Shown: positions 33,005-42,140 of the stretch, piece after piece | How the letters are laid out: every line of letters begins with the position of its first letter | How positions within the stretch are numbered: the stretch's first letter is position 1 | NCBI RefSeq assembly: GCF_025994315.1 | Contig: NZ_BAQE01000030.1 | Length of the DNA: 64,000 nt | Direction: 5' to 3' (one strand) | Source: Swaminathania salitolerans | GTDB lineage: Bacteria; Pseudomonadota; Alphaproteobacteria; Acetobacterales; Acetobacteraceae | The notes under the pieces: model-generated | The model's input: only the letters and a program-made list of their open reading frames with translations | Databases searched by the model: none | Told to the model about the DNA's origin: nothing | Position numbers and translations under genes: made by a program

Positions 33005-34545
33005 AGATCCTCAAGCGCACGCGGCTCGCAGGAGGCCTGATGGCCTTCACGATGCTCGCATCCTGCAACCTCGCTCCGAAATATCATCGCCCCGCCCAGC
33101 CGGTGCAGAATGCCTATCCTGCCAATTCCGGCGTCACGCGCCCCCTGCGGGGTCAGGCTGCGGCGGATATAGGCTGGGAGCATTTCTTCACCGATGCCCG
33201 CTTGCGCGCCCTGATCGATCTCGCCTTGCGCAACAACCGGGATCTGCGCAGTCAGGCTGCCGCGATCATGGAGGCGCAGGGCAGCTACGAGGTGCAACAT
33301 GCGTCGCTCTTCCCGCCGATCGGCGTGACGGGTCAGTCGCAATATTTCGCCCCCTCGGAAACGGCCGGCTATTCCTTCGCGCCGGGTCTGGGGCGCAATG
33401 TGTCGCTCCTGCGCTTCTACAATCTCGGGATCGGCTTCTCGTCCTATGAGATCGATCTGTTCGGACGGATCCGCAATCTCTCGCGCCAGCAGGCGGAAGA
33501 GATGCTCGGCTCGAGGCTGAATGCCCAATCCGTCCTGATCAGCACGGTCTCGCAGGTTGCCAACACCTATCTGCAATGGCTCGCCGATCGCGAGCTGGTC
33601 CGGGTAACGCAGGATACCCTGTCTTCGCAGCAGGACACGCTGCGCCTGACCCGCCTCAAATACGAGCACGGCGAAGCCGACGCCCTGACCCTGCATCAGG
33701 CCGAGACGCAGGTGGAGCAGGCCGCCAACAACAAGGCGCAGTACGAGCGGCAGATGGCGCAGGACGAGCATCAGCTTCAGCTTCTCGTCGGCGCCCCGCT
33801 TCCGGACACGCTCCCGGCTCCGGCGCCTTTCGGCGCGCAGACGATGCTTGCGAATCTGCCTGCCGGGCTGCCTTCCGACCTCATCGCACGCCGGCCCGAC
33901 ATCCAGGCAGCCGAGCATAATCTCAAGGCGGCAAACGCCAATATCGGCGCAGCGCGTGCGGCGTTCTTCCCGCGTGTGATGCTCACGGCTCAGGAAGGGG
34001 TAAGCAGCCTCCAGTTCCGCCATCTCTTTACGCCGGGCGCTCAAACCTGGTCGGCCTCGCCCAATATCACCCTGCCTATCTTCACATGGGGGCAGAACGC
34101 CGGAAATCTCAGGATCTCCAAGGCACGGCGTGCGCAGCAGATCGCGACGTACGAAAAAGCGGTCCAGACCGCCTTCAAGGAGGTCTCCGACGCGCTGACC
34201 GCACGCGAGACCTATCTCGCTCAGGATACGCATCTGAATGCGCTGGTGCATTCATCCCGTCAGGCCTACGATCTTGCGCGCATGCGCTACGATTCTGGCA
34301 TCGATCCCTATCTGACGACCCTGACGCAGCAGCGCAGCCTCTATGAGGCGCAGCAGGGGCTGATCGTGGTGCAGCTGGCTCGATACCAGAATCTCGTGAC
34401 GCTCTACCGGGCGCTCGGCGGTGGCTGGAGTGCAAGGGATGTCGTTGCCGATGCTGCCGGAAAGGCGCAGGGACCGGAGGGCACCCGCACGTCATCCGGA
34501 CAATCCGGCATGGATGGAGCCTCCCTTGGCGCACGCAAGGGATAG
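33001..34545 (+). CDS. RND outer membrane channel, NodT/OprM family lipoprotein
   Basis: A 514-residue protein with a lipoprotein signal ('GGLMAFTMLASCNLAPKYHR', lipobox L-A-S-C) and two TolC-type repeats ('NRDLRSQAAAIMEAQGSYEV' and 'ARRPDIQAAEHNLKAANANI'-like 'RRPDI' motif). The trimer forms the outer-membrane duct of the tripartite pump. The C-terminal 45 residues are a Gly/Ser-rich tail longer than usual. It starts by ATGA overlap with the permease. Confidence 0.93.
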   Translation: MKILKRTRLAGGLMAFTMLASCNLAPKYHRPAQPVQNAYPANSGVTRPLRGQAAADIGWEHFFTDARLRALIDLALRNNRDLRSQAAAIMEAQGSYEVQHASLFPPIGVTGQSQYFAPSETAGYSFAPGLGRNVSLLRFYNLGIGFSSYEIDLFGRIRNLSRQQAEEMLGSRLNAQSVLISTVSQVANTYLQWLADRELVRVTQDTLSSQQDTLRLTRLKYEHGEADALTLHQAETQVEQAANNKAQYERQMAQDEHQLQLLVGAPLPDTLPAPAPFGAQTMLANLPAGLPSDLIARRPDIQAAEHNLKAANANIGAARAAFFPRVMLTAQEGVSSLQFRHLFTPGAQTWSASPNITLPIFTWGQNAGNLRISKARRAQQIATYEKAVQTAFKEVSDALTARETYLAQDTHLNALVHSSRQAYDLARMRYDSGIDPYLTTLTQQRSLYEAQQGLIVVQLARYQNLVTLYRALGGGWSARDVVADAAGKAQGPEGTRTSSGQSGMDGASLGARKG

Positions 34546-34579
34546 GCGGCCCAGCCGACAGGAGAAGGAGCACATCGTC

Positions 34580-34942
34580 ATGAGAAAGCTATCGCGTCAC
34601 ATCCGCCCGGCAACGCTCGGCCTCGCGGCATTCGGCCTTTCGACGCTCTGGACACTCGCGCTTTCGACGCCGGGTCTCGCCCAGGAGGAGGACGAGGAAA
34701 AGAAGAAGCCGGACATGCATCAGCTTGCACGGTCATCGGCCCTGCCGAAAGCGGAGGCGGATTTCAGCATGTTCCGCTACCGTCCGCCGGGCGACAAGGT
34801 GATCGAACAGGCCGATGCCCATCGTCTGCTCTTCAAGCGACCGGACGGAACCCCCGACGGTTATGCGCAACGTCGGGGCAATGCCGTCATCTATTACGAT
34901 CGTAACGGAAAAGTATCTCACGTCCAGCCTCTGGATGAGTGA
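34580..34942 (+). CDS. Small secreted protein at the end of the efflux operon
   Basis: A 120-residue protein with an N-terminal signal peptide ('LAAFGLSTLWTLALSTPGLA', then QEEDEE), an acidic/Lys-rich stretch 'EEDEEKKKPD' and a short C-terminal domain 'RRGNAVIYYDRNGKVSHVQP'. The ribosome site GGAGAAGGAG is strong. It lies 34 bases after the channel gene and before a terminator, so it is probably part of the efflux operon. No family is recognised. It could be a periplasmic accessory or an unrelated envelope protein. Confidence 0.65.
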   Translation: MRKLSRHIRPATLGLAAFGLSTLWTLALSTPGLAQEEDEEKKKPDMHQLARSSALPKAEADFSMFRYRPPGDKVIEQADAHRLLFKRPDGTPDGYAQRRGNAVIYYDRNGKVSHVQPLDE

Positions 34943-34952
34943 GTTCCTGAGG

Positions 34953-34995
34953 AACGCAAGGGCGGAATCGCCTTTGCGTTTCTGTCTTGTAACAC
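34953..34995 (+). terminator. Intrinsic terminator of the efflux operon
   Basis: AACGCAAGGGCG (34953-34964) pairs with CGCCTTTGCGTT (34969-34980) apart from one wobble, and is followed by a T-rich stretch (TTTCTGTCTTG, then ACTATTTTTTAATTTAG). Confidence 0.8.
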
Positions 34996-35066
34996 TATTT
35001 TTTAATTTAGCGTTCAGCCAAGTTTTGTAGCGGTTCTCCTCCGATGAGCCCCTAAGATCGCCGACC

Positions 35067-36353
35067 ATGTCAGTGATTCCCCGAAGGCGCGCATCGCAGC
35101 GCCTCCTTCCGAAGCGCCTATCCTCCCGTGTCAGGGAAAGGCACGTCCTTGCCTGTGCGCTCGGACTCGGCCTGTGCCTGATCCCGGCCGCCGCGCGTGC
35201 CGGAAGCTTCCACGACGCCTTGCGTGCCGCCTGGGTCAGGGATCCGAGCAACCGGTCCTTCTCGATCGACGCGAAGGCCTCCCACGCGAATGCGGGCGCT
35301 GCGGAATCCTGGTTTCCGGGCGGACCGATCGTCTCGGGCGAATATCTCGACGATCACTTCATCGGCAGCAATCTCGGCTACACGACCTATCAGGGCGCCA
35401 TAAGCGTACCGCTCTGGTTGCCGGGACAGGGAACGGCAACCATGCGAAGCGCGCTCGCCGACGAGGCCGTGTCGCGCGCCCGGATCAACGTCCAGCGTCT
35501 TCTGGTTGCGGTCAGGGTTCTCGATCTCGCGAGTTCGGCCACGCTCCTGCAGAAGAAGATCGGCAATCTGCGCGCGACGAGCACCATTCTCCAGCGCGTG
35601 GTGCATAGCGCACAGGACGGGCTGAGGGCCGGGGAGATCGCGTCCTCCGATTTCGATGCCGTCGTGGGCGAGAAGGGCGATGTCGACTCCCGCATCGCCG
35701 AGGCGGAACAGGCCCTGGAGAGTACGCGGGCCGAGCTCGAAGCCCTGACGGGATCGGACGATATTCCCGATATCCTGTCGCTCGACGGGCGTATTCTGGG
35801 GACACAGCGTCTCGCCCTCGATCCCTCCCGTGATCCGCGTCTCATCATGGCGTCCGCGCTCGTGAAAAGTGCTAAGGCATCCTACAATCTGGCGCGGCAT
35901 TCCTACATGCCGAACCCCACGCTCGGCGTTCAGGTGACCAAGCAGGGGCAGTACGGCAGCCCGTGGGATACGCAGGTCGGTGCCCAGTTCTCCGTGGCAC
36001 TGCCGAGCGAGGCGCGCAACACGCCCATCGTCATGAAAGAGGTCAAGGCGATGGGTGCGGCAGAACGCGACGCCACCCTCGCCAAACGCAAGGTGACCGT
36101 TGAATACCGCCAGACCCGGGCGCGACTCAGCTCGGCTCTGGTGATGCTGAAACATACCAACACCGCCCGTCAGGCGCTCGATCAGCGCGCGGCGGATCTC
36201 GAACGCGCATGGCGTGTCGGCGAGGCGCCCGTCATCGAATATCTCCGCGCGAGACGATCCGCCCTCGAATCGGGCCAGAGAGCCGCCGAAGCCGATGTGA
36301 TCTGGCACGCCGCCATGATCCGAATGAGCCTGATGGCAGGAAATTATCCATGA
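35067..36353 (+). CDS. TolC-family outer membrane channel of a heavy-metal RND pump (CzcC-like)
   Basis: A 428-residue protein with a signal peptide ('LACALGLGLCLIPAAARAGS') and TolC-type helices ('LLVAVRVLDLASSATLLQKK', 'RAGEIASSDFDAVVGEKGDV'). Placement before an adaptor gene and a CzcA-type permease gives the czcCBA order. It overlaps the adaptor start by ATGA. A shorter N-terminus starting after the Arg-rich stretch is possible, but the Arg-rich part suits a positively charged signal region. Confidence 0.85.
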   Translation: MSVIPRRRASQRLLPKRLSSRVRERHVLACALGLGLCLIPAAARAGSFHDALRAAWVRDPSNRSFSIDAKASHANAGAAESWFPGGPIVSGEYLDDHFIGSNLGYTTYQGAISVPLWLPGQGTATMRSALADEAVSRARINVQRLLVAVRVLDLASSATLLQKKIGNLRATSTILQRVVHSAQDGLRAGEIASSDFDAVVGEKGDVDSRIAEAEQALESTRAELEALTGSDDIPDILSLDGRILGTQRLALDPSRDPRLIMASALVKSAKASYNLARHSYMPNPTLGVQVTKQGQYGSPWDTQVGAQFSVALPSEARNTPIVMKEVKAMGAAERDATLAKRKVTVEYRQTRARLSSALVMLKHTNTARQALDQRAADLERAWRVGEAPVIEYLRARRSALESGQRAAEADVIWHAAMIRMSLMAGNYP

Positions 36354-37528
36354 AGCGCACTCTTCTGCCGATCGGCATGCTCCTCCTCGGTATGGCCTCT
36401 CCCGCTCTGGCTTCTCCCGCTCTGGCCGCATCCGGCTGGCCCGATCACCCGATCGCAATCTCCCGTGAGGCCCTCAAACGCGAGGCGATCCACGTCGCCG
36501 TCGCCAAAGCGGGCGCGCTTCCTCCCCATATCGACGTGCCGGCCTATATCGATCAGGACGACAGGCGCAGCGCCCGGATCCATCCGGTGGGGCAGGGCAG
36601 GGTACAATCCGTGCTCGTGACGCCGGGCGAGATCGTCAAGCGCGGTCAGGTCCTGTTCACCTATGACGATTTCAGCCTCAGCGATGAGCGTCAGCGTCTG
36701 CTCTCGGCAGAAGCGGCCCTGCAGCAGCAGAAGGCCCTGAGGGACGACGCCAGCCTGTCCTATCACCGCGCCCGTACGTTGCAGGGTGGCGCCGTATCCA
36801 GAGGCGAGGCACAGCGCCGTCTGTCGAGATTGCGGGATGCAGAGGGCGCCGTGAAGCGCAGCGAAGCGCTCGTTCAGAACGAACGCGAACGTCTCGCCCG
36901 CTTCAGTTCGAGTTCGGAGCGCACACAGGGCCTGCATTCGGCCGTCATCTCGCCCATAGACGGCATCGTCGACAAGATCACCGTGAGCGTGGGAGAGGAA
37001 GTGTCCAATCGCAGCAAGGCGGCGGTAGAAATCGACAATCTCTCCCATGTCTGGGTGGTGTCCCAGGTCGGTGAGCAACAGGCTGCGCATCTCACGCGCG
37101 GTGGACGCCAGCTCACCTGGCCCGCGCCGGATGTCGCCCCCATCGAATCACGGATCGAGCTGATCGAGGGGAGTGTCGATCCGATGACGCGCCATGTTCT
37201 GGTGCGCAGTCTGGTCGCGAACAGGCACGGCCAGCTCCGGCCCGAGATGCTCGTGAAAACGCGTCTTTTCTCATCGCGCAAGGTTTCCGGCGCGATCGTT
37301 CCCGATACGGCGATACAAACGATCGGCTCGCAGGATTGCGTGTTCGTCCGGCGCGACGAGACGCATTACGAGGCCAGAAAGATCGTCAAGGGCCCCGATC
37401 TCGACGGAGAGATCGTGATCACCGAGGGACTCAAGCCGGGCGAGACGGTGGTTACGAATGGCAGTTTCGTGCTCAAATCCCAGGCGCTTCTGACCCCGCC
37501 GACCACGGAAGCCGGGGGCGGCAGGTAA
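36350..37528 (+). CDS. RND periplasmic adaptor of a heavy-metal pump (CzcB-like)
   Basis: A 392-residue protein with a signal peptide ('LLPIGMLLLGMASPALASPA', with a duplicated P-A-L-A-S-P-A-L-A) and lipoyl halves ('ARIHPVGQGRVQSVLVTPGE' and 'SAVISPIDGIVDKITVSVGE') around a coiled coil. The C-terminal 'GLKPGETVVTNGSFVLKSQA' is typical of CusB/CzcB adaptors. It has no His-rich metal-binding N-terminus, unlike CzcB of Cupriavidus. It is followed after two bases by the permease. Confidence 0.88.
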   Translation: MKRTLLPIGMLLLGMASPALASPALAASGWPDHPIAISREALKREAIHVAVAKAGALPPHIDVPAYIDQDDRRSARIHPVGQGRVQSVLVTPGEIVKRGQVLFTYDDFSLSDERQRLLSAEAALQQQKALRDDASLSYHRARTLQGGAVSRGEAQRRLSRLRDAEGAVKRSEALVQNERERLARFSSSSERTQGLHSAVISPIDGIVDKITVSVGEEVSNRSKAAVEIDNLSHVWVVSQVGEQQAAHLTRGGRQLTWPAPDVAPIESRIELIEGSVDPMTRHVLVRSLVANRHGQLRPEMLVKTRLFSSRKVSGAIVPDTAIQTIGSQDCVFVRRDETHYEARKIVKGPDLDGEIVITEGLKPGETVVTNGSFVLKSQALLTPPTTEAGGGR

Positions 37529-37530
37529 CC

Positions 37531-40500
37531 ATGCAGTTCATGCTCAAGCTGCTGAAGGGCCGCGCCGCGATTCTCGGCGCCGTGGTCCTTCTCATGATCG
37601 CCGGTATTGCCGATCTGCGAACCCTTTCGGTCGAGCCCGTACCCGACATTTCCCCCCGGCAGGTTCTGGTTTCGGTGCAGGCTCCGGGCCTTCCGACCGA
37701 GGAGGTCGAGCGCCTCGTCACCTTTCCCATAGAGACGGTGATGTCGGGGCTCGTCGGCGTCACGTCGATGCGCTCGGTTTCGCGCACGGGCGTCGCGGTG
37801 CTGTATCTCCAGTTCGATGACGGGACCGACATCTATCGCGCCCGTGAACTGGTCGCGCAGCGGCTCGACACAGCACGCGCAGCTGTAACCGTGCGAGGGC
37901 TTTCGATCAGTATGGGCCCCATGGCGACAGGCATGGGCGAGATCATGCAGATCCAGATCCACGGAAAAGGCCGCTCCCTCGCCGCGCTGAACCGGATCAT
38001 GACCTGGAACGTCGTTCCCAGGCTGCGTCTGATCCCCGGTGTGATCGACGTCAACATAAACGGCGGCGCATCCCAGACCTTCGAGGTCGCTCTCAATCCG
38101 ATGGCGTTGCGACAATATCGCGTCTCCGTTTCGGATGTGTTCCGCGCCGTCGATCAGGACAACGAGGCAGCGGGCGGCGCGTGGATCGAGCATAATGACG
38201 AGCAGCACGTCATAGTCGGGCGGTCTCTCATCGACAGTCTGGCGGAGCTCGGCGACGTTCAGGTGCGCAGTATGCCCAATGGCGGCGTCGTCCATGTCCG
38301 GGATGTGGGAAGCGTGCATGAGGGGCGTCTGCCGAGGCTGGGCGGCGTCACCCGCGACGGGCAGGGCGAGATCGTCAATGCGGTGATCCTGCTCCGGCAG
38401 GGCGCCAATGCGGAGGCGACTCTGGACCGGATCCGCAAGGCTCTGCCTCAGATCGTGCACAGCCTGCCCGAGGGTGTCACGATCGAACCCTATTACAGCC
38501 GCGCGACGCTGACGGATGTCACGATCCACACGGTGAAGGAAAACCTCCTTCTGGGCGCGCTGCTGGTGCTTGTCGTGCTTCTCGTGGTCATCGGCGACTG
38601 GCGGGCATCGCTCGTCATCATCTCGGTCATTCCGTTTTCGCTCGTCGCCGCGATGGTGGGCATGAACCATCTGGGAATATCGGCGAATCTCCTCAGTCTC
38701 GGCGCGATCGATTTCGGCATGGTCGTCGACAGTGCTCTCGTGATCGTCGAAAGCGTTCTGGCGAGCCAGGCAGCGGCCTCCGTTCCCCTGACCCATCGTA
38801 TAGCGGCGACCGTCGCGTCCGTCGCAAGACCCGTGATCTTCGCGATCCTGATCATCATCATGGTCTATCTTCCGGTGCTCACGCTGGAGGGGATCGAGGG
38901 ACGCATGTTCCGCCCGATGGCGCAGACGGTGATTCTCGCCCTGATCGCCTCTCTGGTTTACGCCCTGGTCTGCGTCCCGGCCTTCGCTGCACTGATCATG
39001 CGCATCAAGCCGCATACCCATGCCCAGGATGGGGCGCATGACGGGGCGCACGAAGAGGCACATGAAGCGAGCGGGGGAGAAACAGCCGCAGAGAACAAGG
39101 CCGCCCCGGGCAAAGGCCCGGAAGGCTCCGGGGCTGCGCATCCGCTCACGGGAACGGAGCACGACACGGCCTTCATCCGGTTCCTCCGCCGTGGCTTCGA
39201 GCCTGCCTCGCGCTGGTGCATGGCGCGCGGTCGTCTGGTCGTCGGGATCGCGCTTGCCGTGCTGGTCGTCTCGGTCGGACTGACCACGCGCCTCGGCGGC
39301 GAGTTCATCCCCCAGTTGCAGGAAGGCGACCTGATCGTCACCTCCACCCGGCTTCCCGGCATTTCGCTCGATGCATCGCTCAGGGCCGTCCAGCGGATCG
39401 AACGGACTTTGCGCGCCTTCCCCGATGTGCGCCTCGTCGTCAGCAATACCGGCACCTCGGCCATTCCGACCGATCCGCAGGGCGGCGAGCAGTCGGACAC
39501 CTATGTGCTGCTCAAGCCGCGTTCGGAATGGAAGACGGCGTCCACCCAGGAAGGACTCGTCACGGCATTCAACAAGGCATTGCTTCGCGACAATCCGGGA
39601 TCGCTCTACAACTGGAGCCAGCCGATCCAGATGCGCATGGACGATCTGCAGTCCGGGGTGCGCTCGCAGATCGCGATCGGGATCTACGGCCCGAAGATCG
39701 ACACGCTCATGAAACTCGCCGCGGAGACGGCTGAGGTCGTCGCTGCGGTTCCGGGCGCCGCCGACGTGGCGCCCCAGGATGTCGGGACCATTCCCTATCT
39801 CCATATCGATGTCGACCGCACGGCGGCAGCACGCCTCGATGTCGACACGGCCGAAGTCCTCGACGTCGTCGAGTCAGTGGGCGGACATGTCGGCCCACCC
39901 GTCTCGCTGCAGGATGCGCTGATCCCGACAGAGGTCCGTATCGCACCGGGCGGGCGAGAGGATATGGACGATATCAGGATGCTTCCCGTCGTCACCCGTG
40001 GCGATCATGTCGTCAGGCTCGAGCAGGTTGCCGACATCACCACGCGGGACGGCCCCGCCGCGATCCGCCGGAACCAGGGCGAACGGCGCATGATGGTCCA
40101 GGCCAATGTCCGCGGACGCGACCTGAGTTCCTTCGTTCAGGCGGCCCAGAGCGCCGTGCAGAAAAAGATCGCGTTGCCGCCGGGCTATCGCATCGAGTGG
40201 AGCGGCCAGTTCAAGAACCTCCAGACTGCCGTGGCCCGGCTCGAGATCGTGGTGCCGATCACGCTCGTCCTCATCTTCTGCCTGCTGGTTCTCGCACTGG
40301 GCGACGTCTGGCTCGCAGGGCTGGTTTTCGTCAATCTACCCTTTGCGGCAACGGGCGGCATCATGGCCTTGTGGATACGCGGCATGCCATTCAGCATCTC
40401 CGCGGGAATCGGCTTCATCGCCCTGTTCGGCGTGGCCACGCTGAACGGCGTCGTTCTGATCTCCTATATCCGGGACAAGCGCCTCGCGGGGCTGGACGCC

Positions 40501-40740
40501 GTCTCTGCCGCCGTGACTTCGGCCAGGGAACGCTTTCGCCCCGTGATGGCGACGGCCACGGTCGCCTGTCTCGGGTTTTTCCCCATGGCGTTCTCGATGA
40601 GTGAAGGCGCGGAGGTGGAAAAACCGCTCGCGACCGTCGTGATCGGGGGGCTCATCTCCTGTACGGCGCTCACCTTGCTCGTTTTGCCGACTCTTTATAT
40701 CAAACTGTCTCAATGGAGAGAGCGCACCGCCAGTCTTTGA
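37531..40740 (+). CDS. Heavy-metal RND permease, CzcA-like
   Basis: A 1069-residue inner-membrane cation/proton antiporter of the HME-RND group. TM4 reads 'LGAIDFGMVVDSALVIVESV', giving the Asp, Asp, Glu set typical of divalent-cation pumps (CzcA/NccA), not the CusA pattern for Cu/Ag. An unusual cytoplasmic insertion at residues about 490-545, between TM6 and TM7, is rich in His and acidic residues ('HTHAQDGAHDGAHEEAHEAS') and may bind or sense metal. The most likely substrates are zinc, cobalt, cadmium or nickel. No metal regulator is next to the operon. Confidence 0.92.
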   Translation: MQFMLKLLKGRAAILGAVVLLMIAGIADLRTLSVEPVPDISPRQVLVSVQAPGLPTEEVERLVTFPIETVMSGLVGVTSMRSVSRTGVAVLYLQFDDGTDIYRARELVAQRLDTARAAVTVRGLSISMGPMATGMGEIMQIQIHGKGRSLAALNRIMTWNVVPRLRLIPGVIDVNINGGASQTFEVALNPMALRQYRVSVSDVFRAVDQDNEAAGGAWIEHNDEQHVIVGRSLIDSLAELGDVQVRSMPNGGVVHVRDVGSVHEGRLPRLGGVTRDGQGEIVNAVILLRQGANAEATLDRIRKALPQIVHSLPEGVTIEPYYSRATLTDVTIHTVKENLLLGALLVLVVLLVVIGDWRASLVIISVIPFSLVAAMVGMNHLGISANLLSLGAIDFGMVVDSALVIVESVLASQAAASVPLTHRIAATVASVARPVIFAILIIIMVYLPVLTLEGIEGRMFRPMAQTVILALIASLVYALVCVPAFAALIMRIKPHTHAQDGAHDGAHEEAHEASGGETAAENKAAPGKGPEGSGAAHPLTGTEHDTAFIRFLRRGFEPASRWCMARGRLVVGIALAVLVVSVGLTTRLGGEFIPQLQEGDLIVTSTRLPGISLDASLRAVQRIERTLRAFPDVRLVVSNTGTSAIPTDPQGGEQSDTYVLLKPRSEWKTASTQEGLVTAFNKALLRDNPGSLYNWSQPIQMRMDDLQSGVRSQIAIGIYGPKIDTLMKLAAETAEVVAAVPGAADVAPQDVGTIPYLHIDVDRTAAARLDVDTAEVLDVVESVGGHVGPPVSLQDALIPTEVRIAPGGREDMDDIRMLPVVTRGDHVVRLEQVADITTRDGPAAIRRNQGERRMMVQANVRGRDLSSFVQAAQSAVQKKIALPPGYRIEWSGQFKNLQTAVARLEIVVPITLVLIFCLLVLALGDVWLAGLVFVNLPFAATGGIMALWIRGMPFSISAGIGFIALFGVATLNGVVLISYIRDKRLAGLDAVSAAVTSARERFRPVMATATVACLGFFPMAFSMSEGAEVEKPLATVVIGGLISCTALTLLVLPTLYIKLSQWRERTASL

Positions 40741-40897
40741 CCGCCCCCGGGAGATCCGGATATTTCCGGGCAAACCCGGGGAGGGGTATCGCGTTTTTCT
40801 CTCCTGACCGCATCCGGACCGTCTCGCCCGCTGCTCCGCACCGCCGAGGGACGGATCCCGCGATGTTTCCAGACTTTCCCTCTCCAGGAGACCACCG
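40741..40897. other. Intergenic region with GC-rich inverted repeats
   Basis: Just after the CzcA-like stop, CCCCCGGG pairs with CCCGGGGAGGGG-type sequence around TCCGGATATTTCCGG, a probable terminator of the metal efflux operon. The promoter of the alcohol dehydrogenase must lie in the rest. Confidence 0.4.
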
Positions 40898-41953
40898 ATG
40901 CTGTCCTGTACAGGTTATGCCGCCCGCAGCGCTTCCGACCCGCTCGCTCCCTTCAGTTTCGAACGTCGCGACACCGGGCCTGACGACGTGCGGATCGAGA
41001 TCCTCTATTGCGGTGTCTGCCACTCCGACATCCATCAGGCGCGCAATGAATGGGGCAACACCCTCTATCCCTGCGTCCCCGGTCACGAGATCGTCGGTCG
41101 CGTCAGCGAAGTCGGCACCAATGTGTCCCGGTTCCGGCAGGGCGATGTCGTCGGCGTCGGTTGCATGGTCGATTCCTGCAGGGAATGCAAAAGCTGCCGC
41201 GACGGCTACGAGCAATATTGCGAGCAGGGCTTCGTAGGCACCTATAATGGCGAGGATCGCCAGGGCAGGGGGATTACCCTGGGCGGCTATTCGAAATCTG
41301 TCGTCGTCGATCAGGCCTTCGTTCTCAAGGTTCCGGACGGGCTCGACCTCGCCGCCGTCGCCCCCCTGCTCTGCGCGGGTATCACGACATATTCGCCGCT
41401 CCGCCACTGGAAAGTCGGCCCCGGCCAGCGCGTCGGTATCGTGGGTCTCGGGGGGCTCGGTCATATGGGCGTCAAATTCGCCCGTGCCTTCGGAGCCGAA
41501 GTCGTCCTGTTCACCACCTCCCGCGGCAAGATCGAGGACGGATTGCGCCTCGGCGCCCACGAGGTCGTGCTCTCCACCGACAAGGAGGCGATGGCGCGCG
41601 AAACGGGACGCTTCGATTTCATCCTCGATGCGGTTTCCGCCCAGCACGACATCAACAGCTATCTTGCGCTGCTCAAGAGAGACGGCACGCTGGTGCAGGT
41701 GGGGGCGCCCGAAGATCCGCTCCCCGTCTCGGTGTTCAGTCTCCTGATGAAGCGTCGCAATTTCGCGGGATCGCTGATCGGCGGCATTCCTGAAACCCAG
41801 GAAATGCTCGATTTCTGCGGAGCCCACGGCATCACGGCCGATGTCGAGATGATCGCGATGGACGAGATCGAGACCGCCTATGCGCGCATGCTGCGCTCGG
41901 ACGTCAAATACCGCTTCGTGATCGACATGAACACCCTGGCGGCGTCGGCCTGA
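40898..41953 (+). CDS. Zinc-dependent alcohol dehydrogenase (YahK/cinnamyl-type)
   Basis: A 351-residue medium-chain dehydrogenase. Catalytic zinc ligands are in 'EILYCGVCHSDIHQARNEWG' and 'CVPGHEIVGRV'. The structural zinc site has four Cys in 'CMVDSCRECKSCRDGYEQYC'. The Rossmann motif is 'RVGIVGLGGLGHMGVKFARA', and a Ser/Arg after the second strand ('LFTTSRGKIEDG') points to NADP(H). It is likely an aldehyde reductase of broad range. It stands alone with its own promoter, with CCAGGAGACC just before the ATG. Confidence 0.93.
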   Translation: MLSCTGYAARSASDPLAPFSFERRDTGPDDVRIEILYCGVCHSDIHQARNEWGNTLYPCVPGHEIVGRVSEVGTNVSRFRQGDVVGVGCMVDSCRECKSCRDGYEQYCEQGFVGTYNGEDRQGRGITLGGYSKSVVVDQAFVLKVPDGLDLAAVAPLLCAGITTYSPLRHWKVGPGQRVGIVGLGGLGHMGVKFARAFGAEVVLFTTSRGKIEDGLRLGAHEVVLSTDKEAMARETGRFDFILDAVSAQHDINSYLALLKRDGTLVQVGAPEDPLPVSVFSLLMKRRNFAGSLIGGIPETQEMLDFCGAHGITADVEMIAMDEIETAYARMLRSDVKYRFVIDMNTLAASA

Positions 41954-42140
41954 CCGGGAGGCTCTGCCATGCCGCGTCCACTCCGGGTGTGGCAGAGCCT
42001 CGTACTGCCACTCGCTTCATTCGGACCTGCGTTTGCTTTGGCGCGTAGCGACAGTGGCCTTGTCCACAGCGGCGAAATAGCGGAGATGAAGACACTACGC
42101 GGTATTTTTCCGTCAGGTTTAGAGCGAGGAACTCTCTATT

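Noticed and set aside
37366..39804. Very long open frame (over 800 codons) on the minus strand opposite the CzcA-like permease
   Set aside because: It is the mirror of a real RND gene in high-GC DNA; its translation is His/Arg/Asp-rich without any domain.
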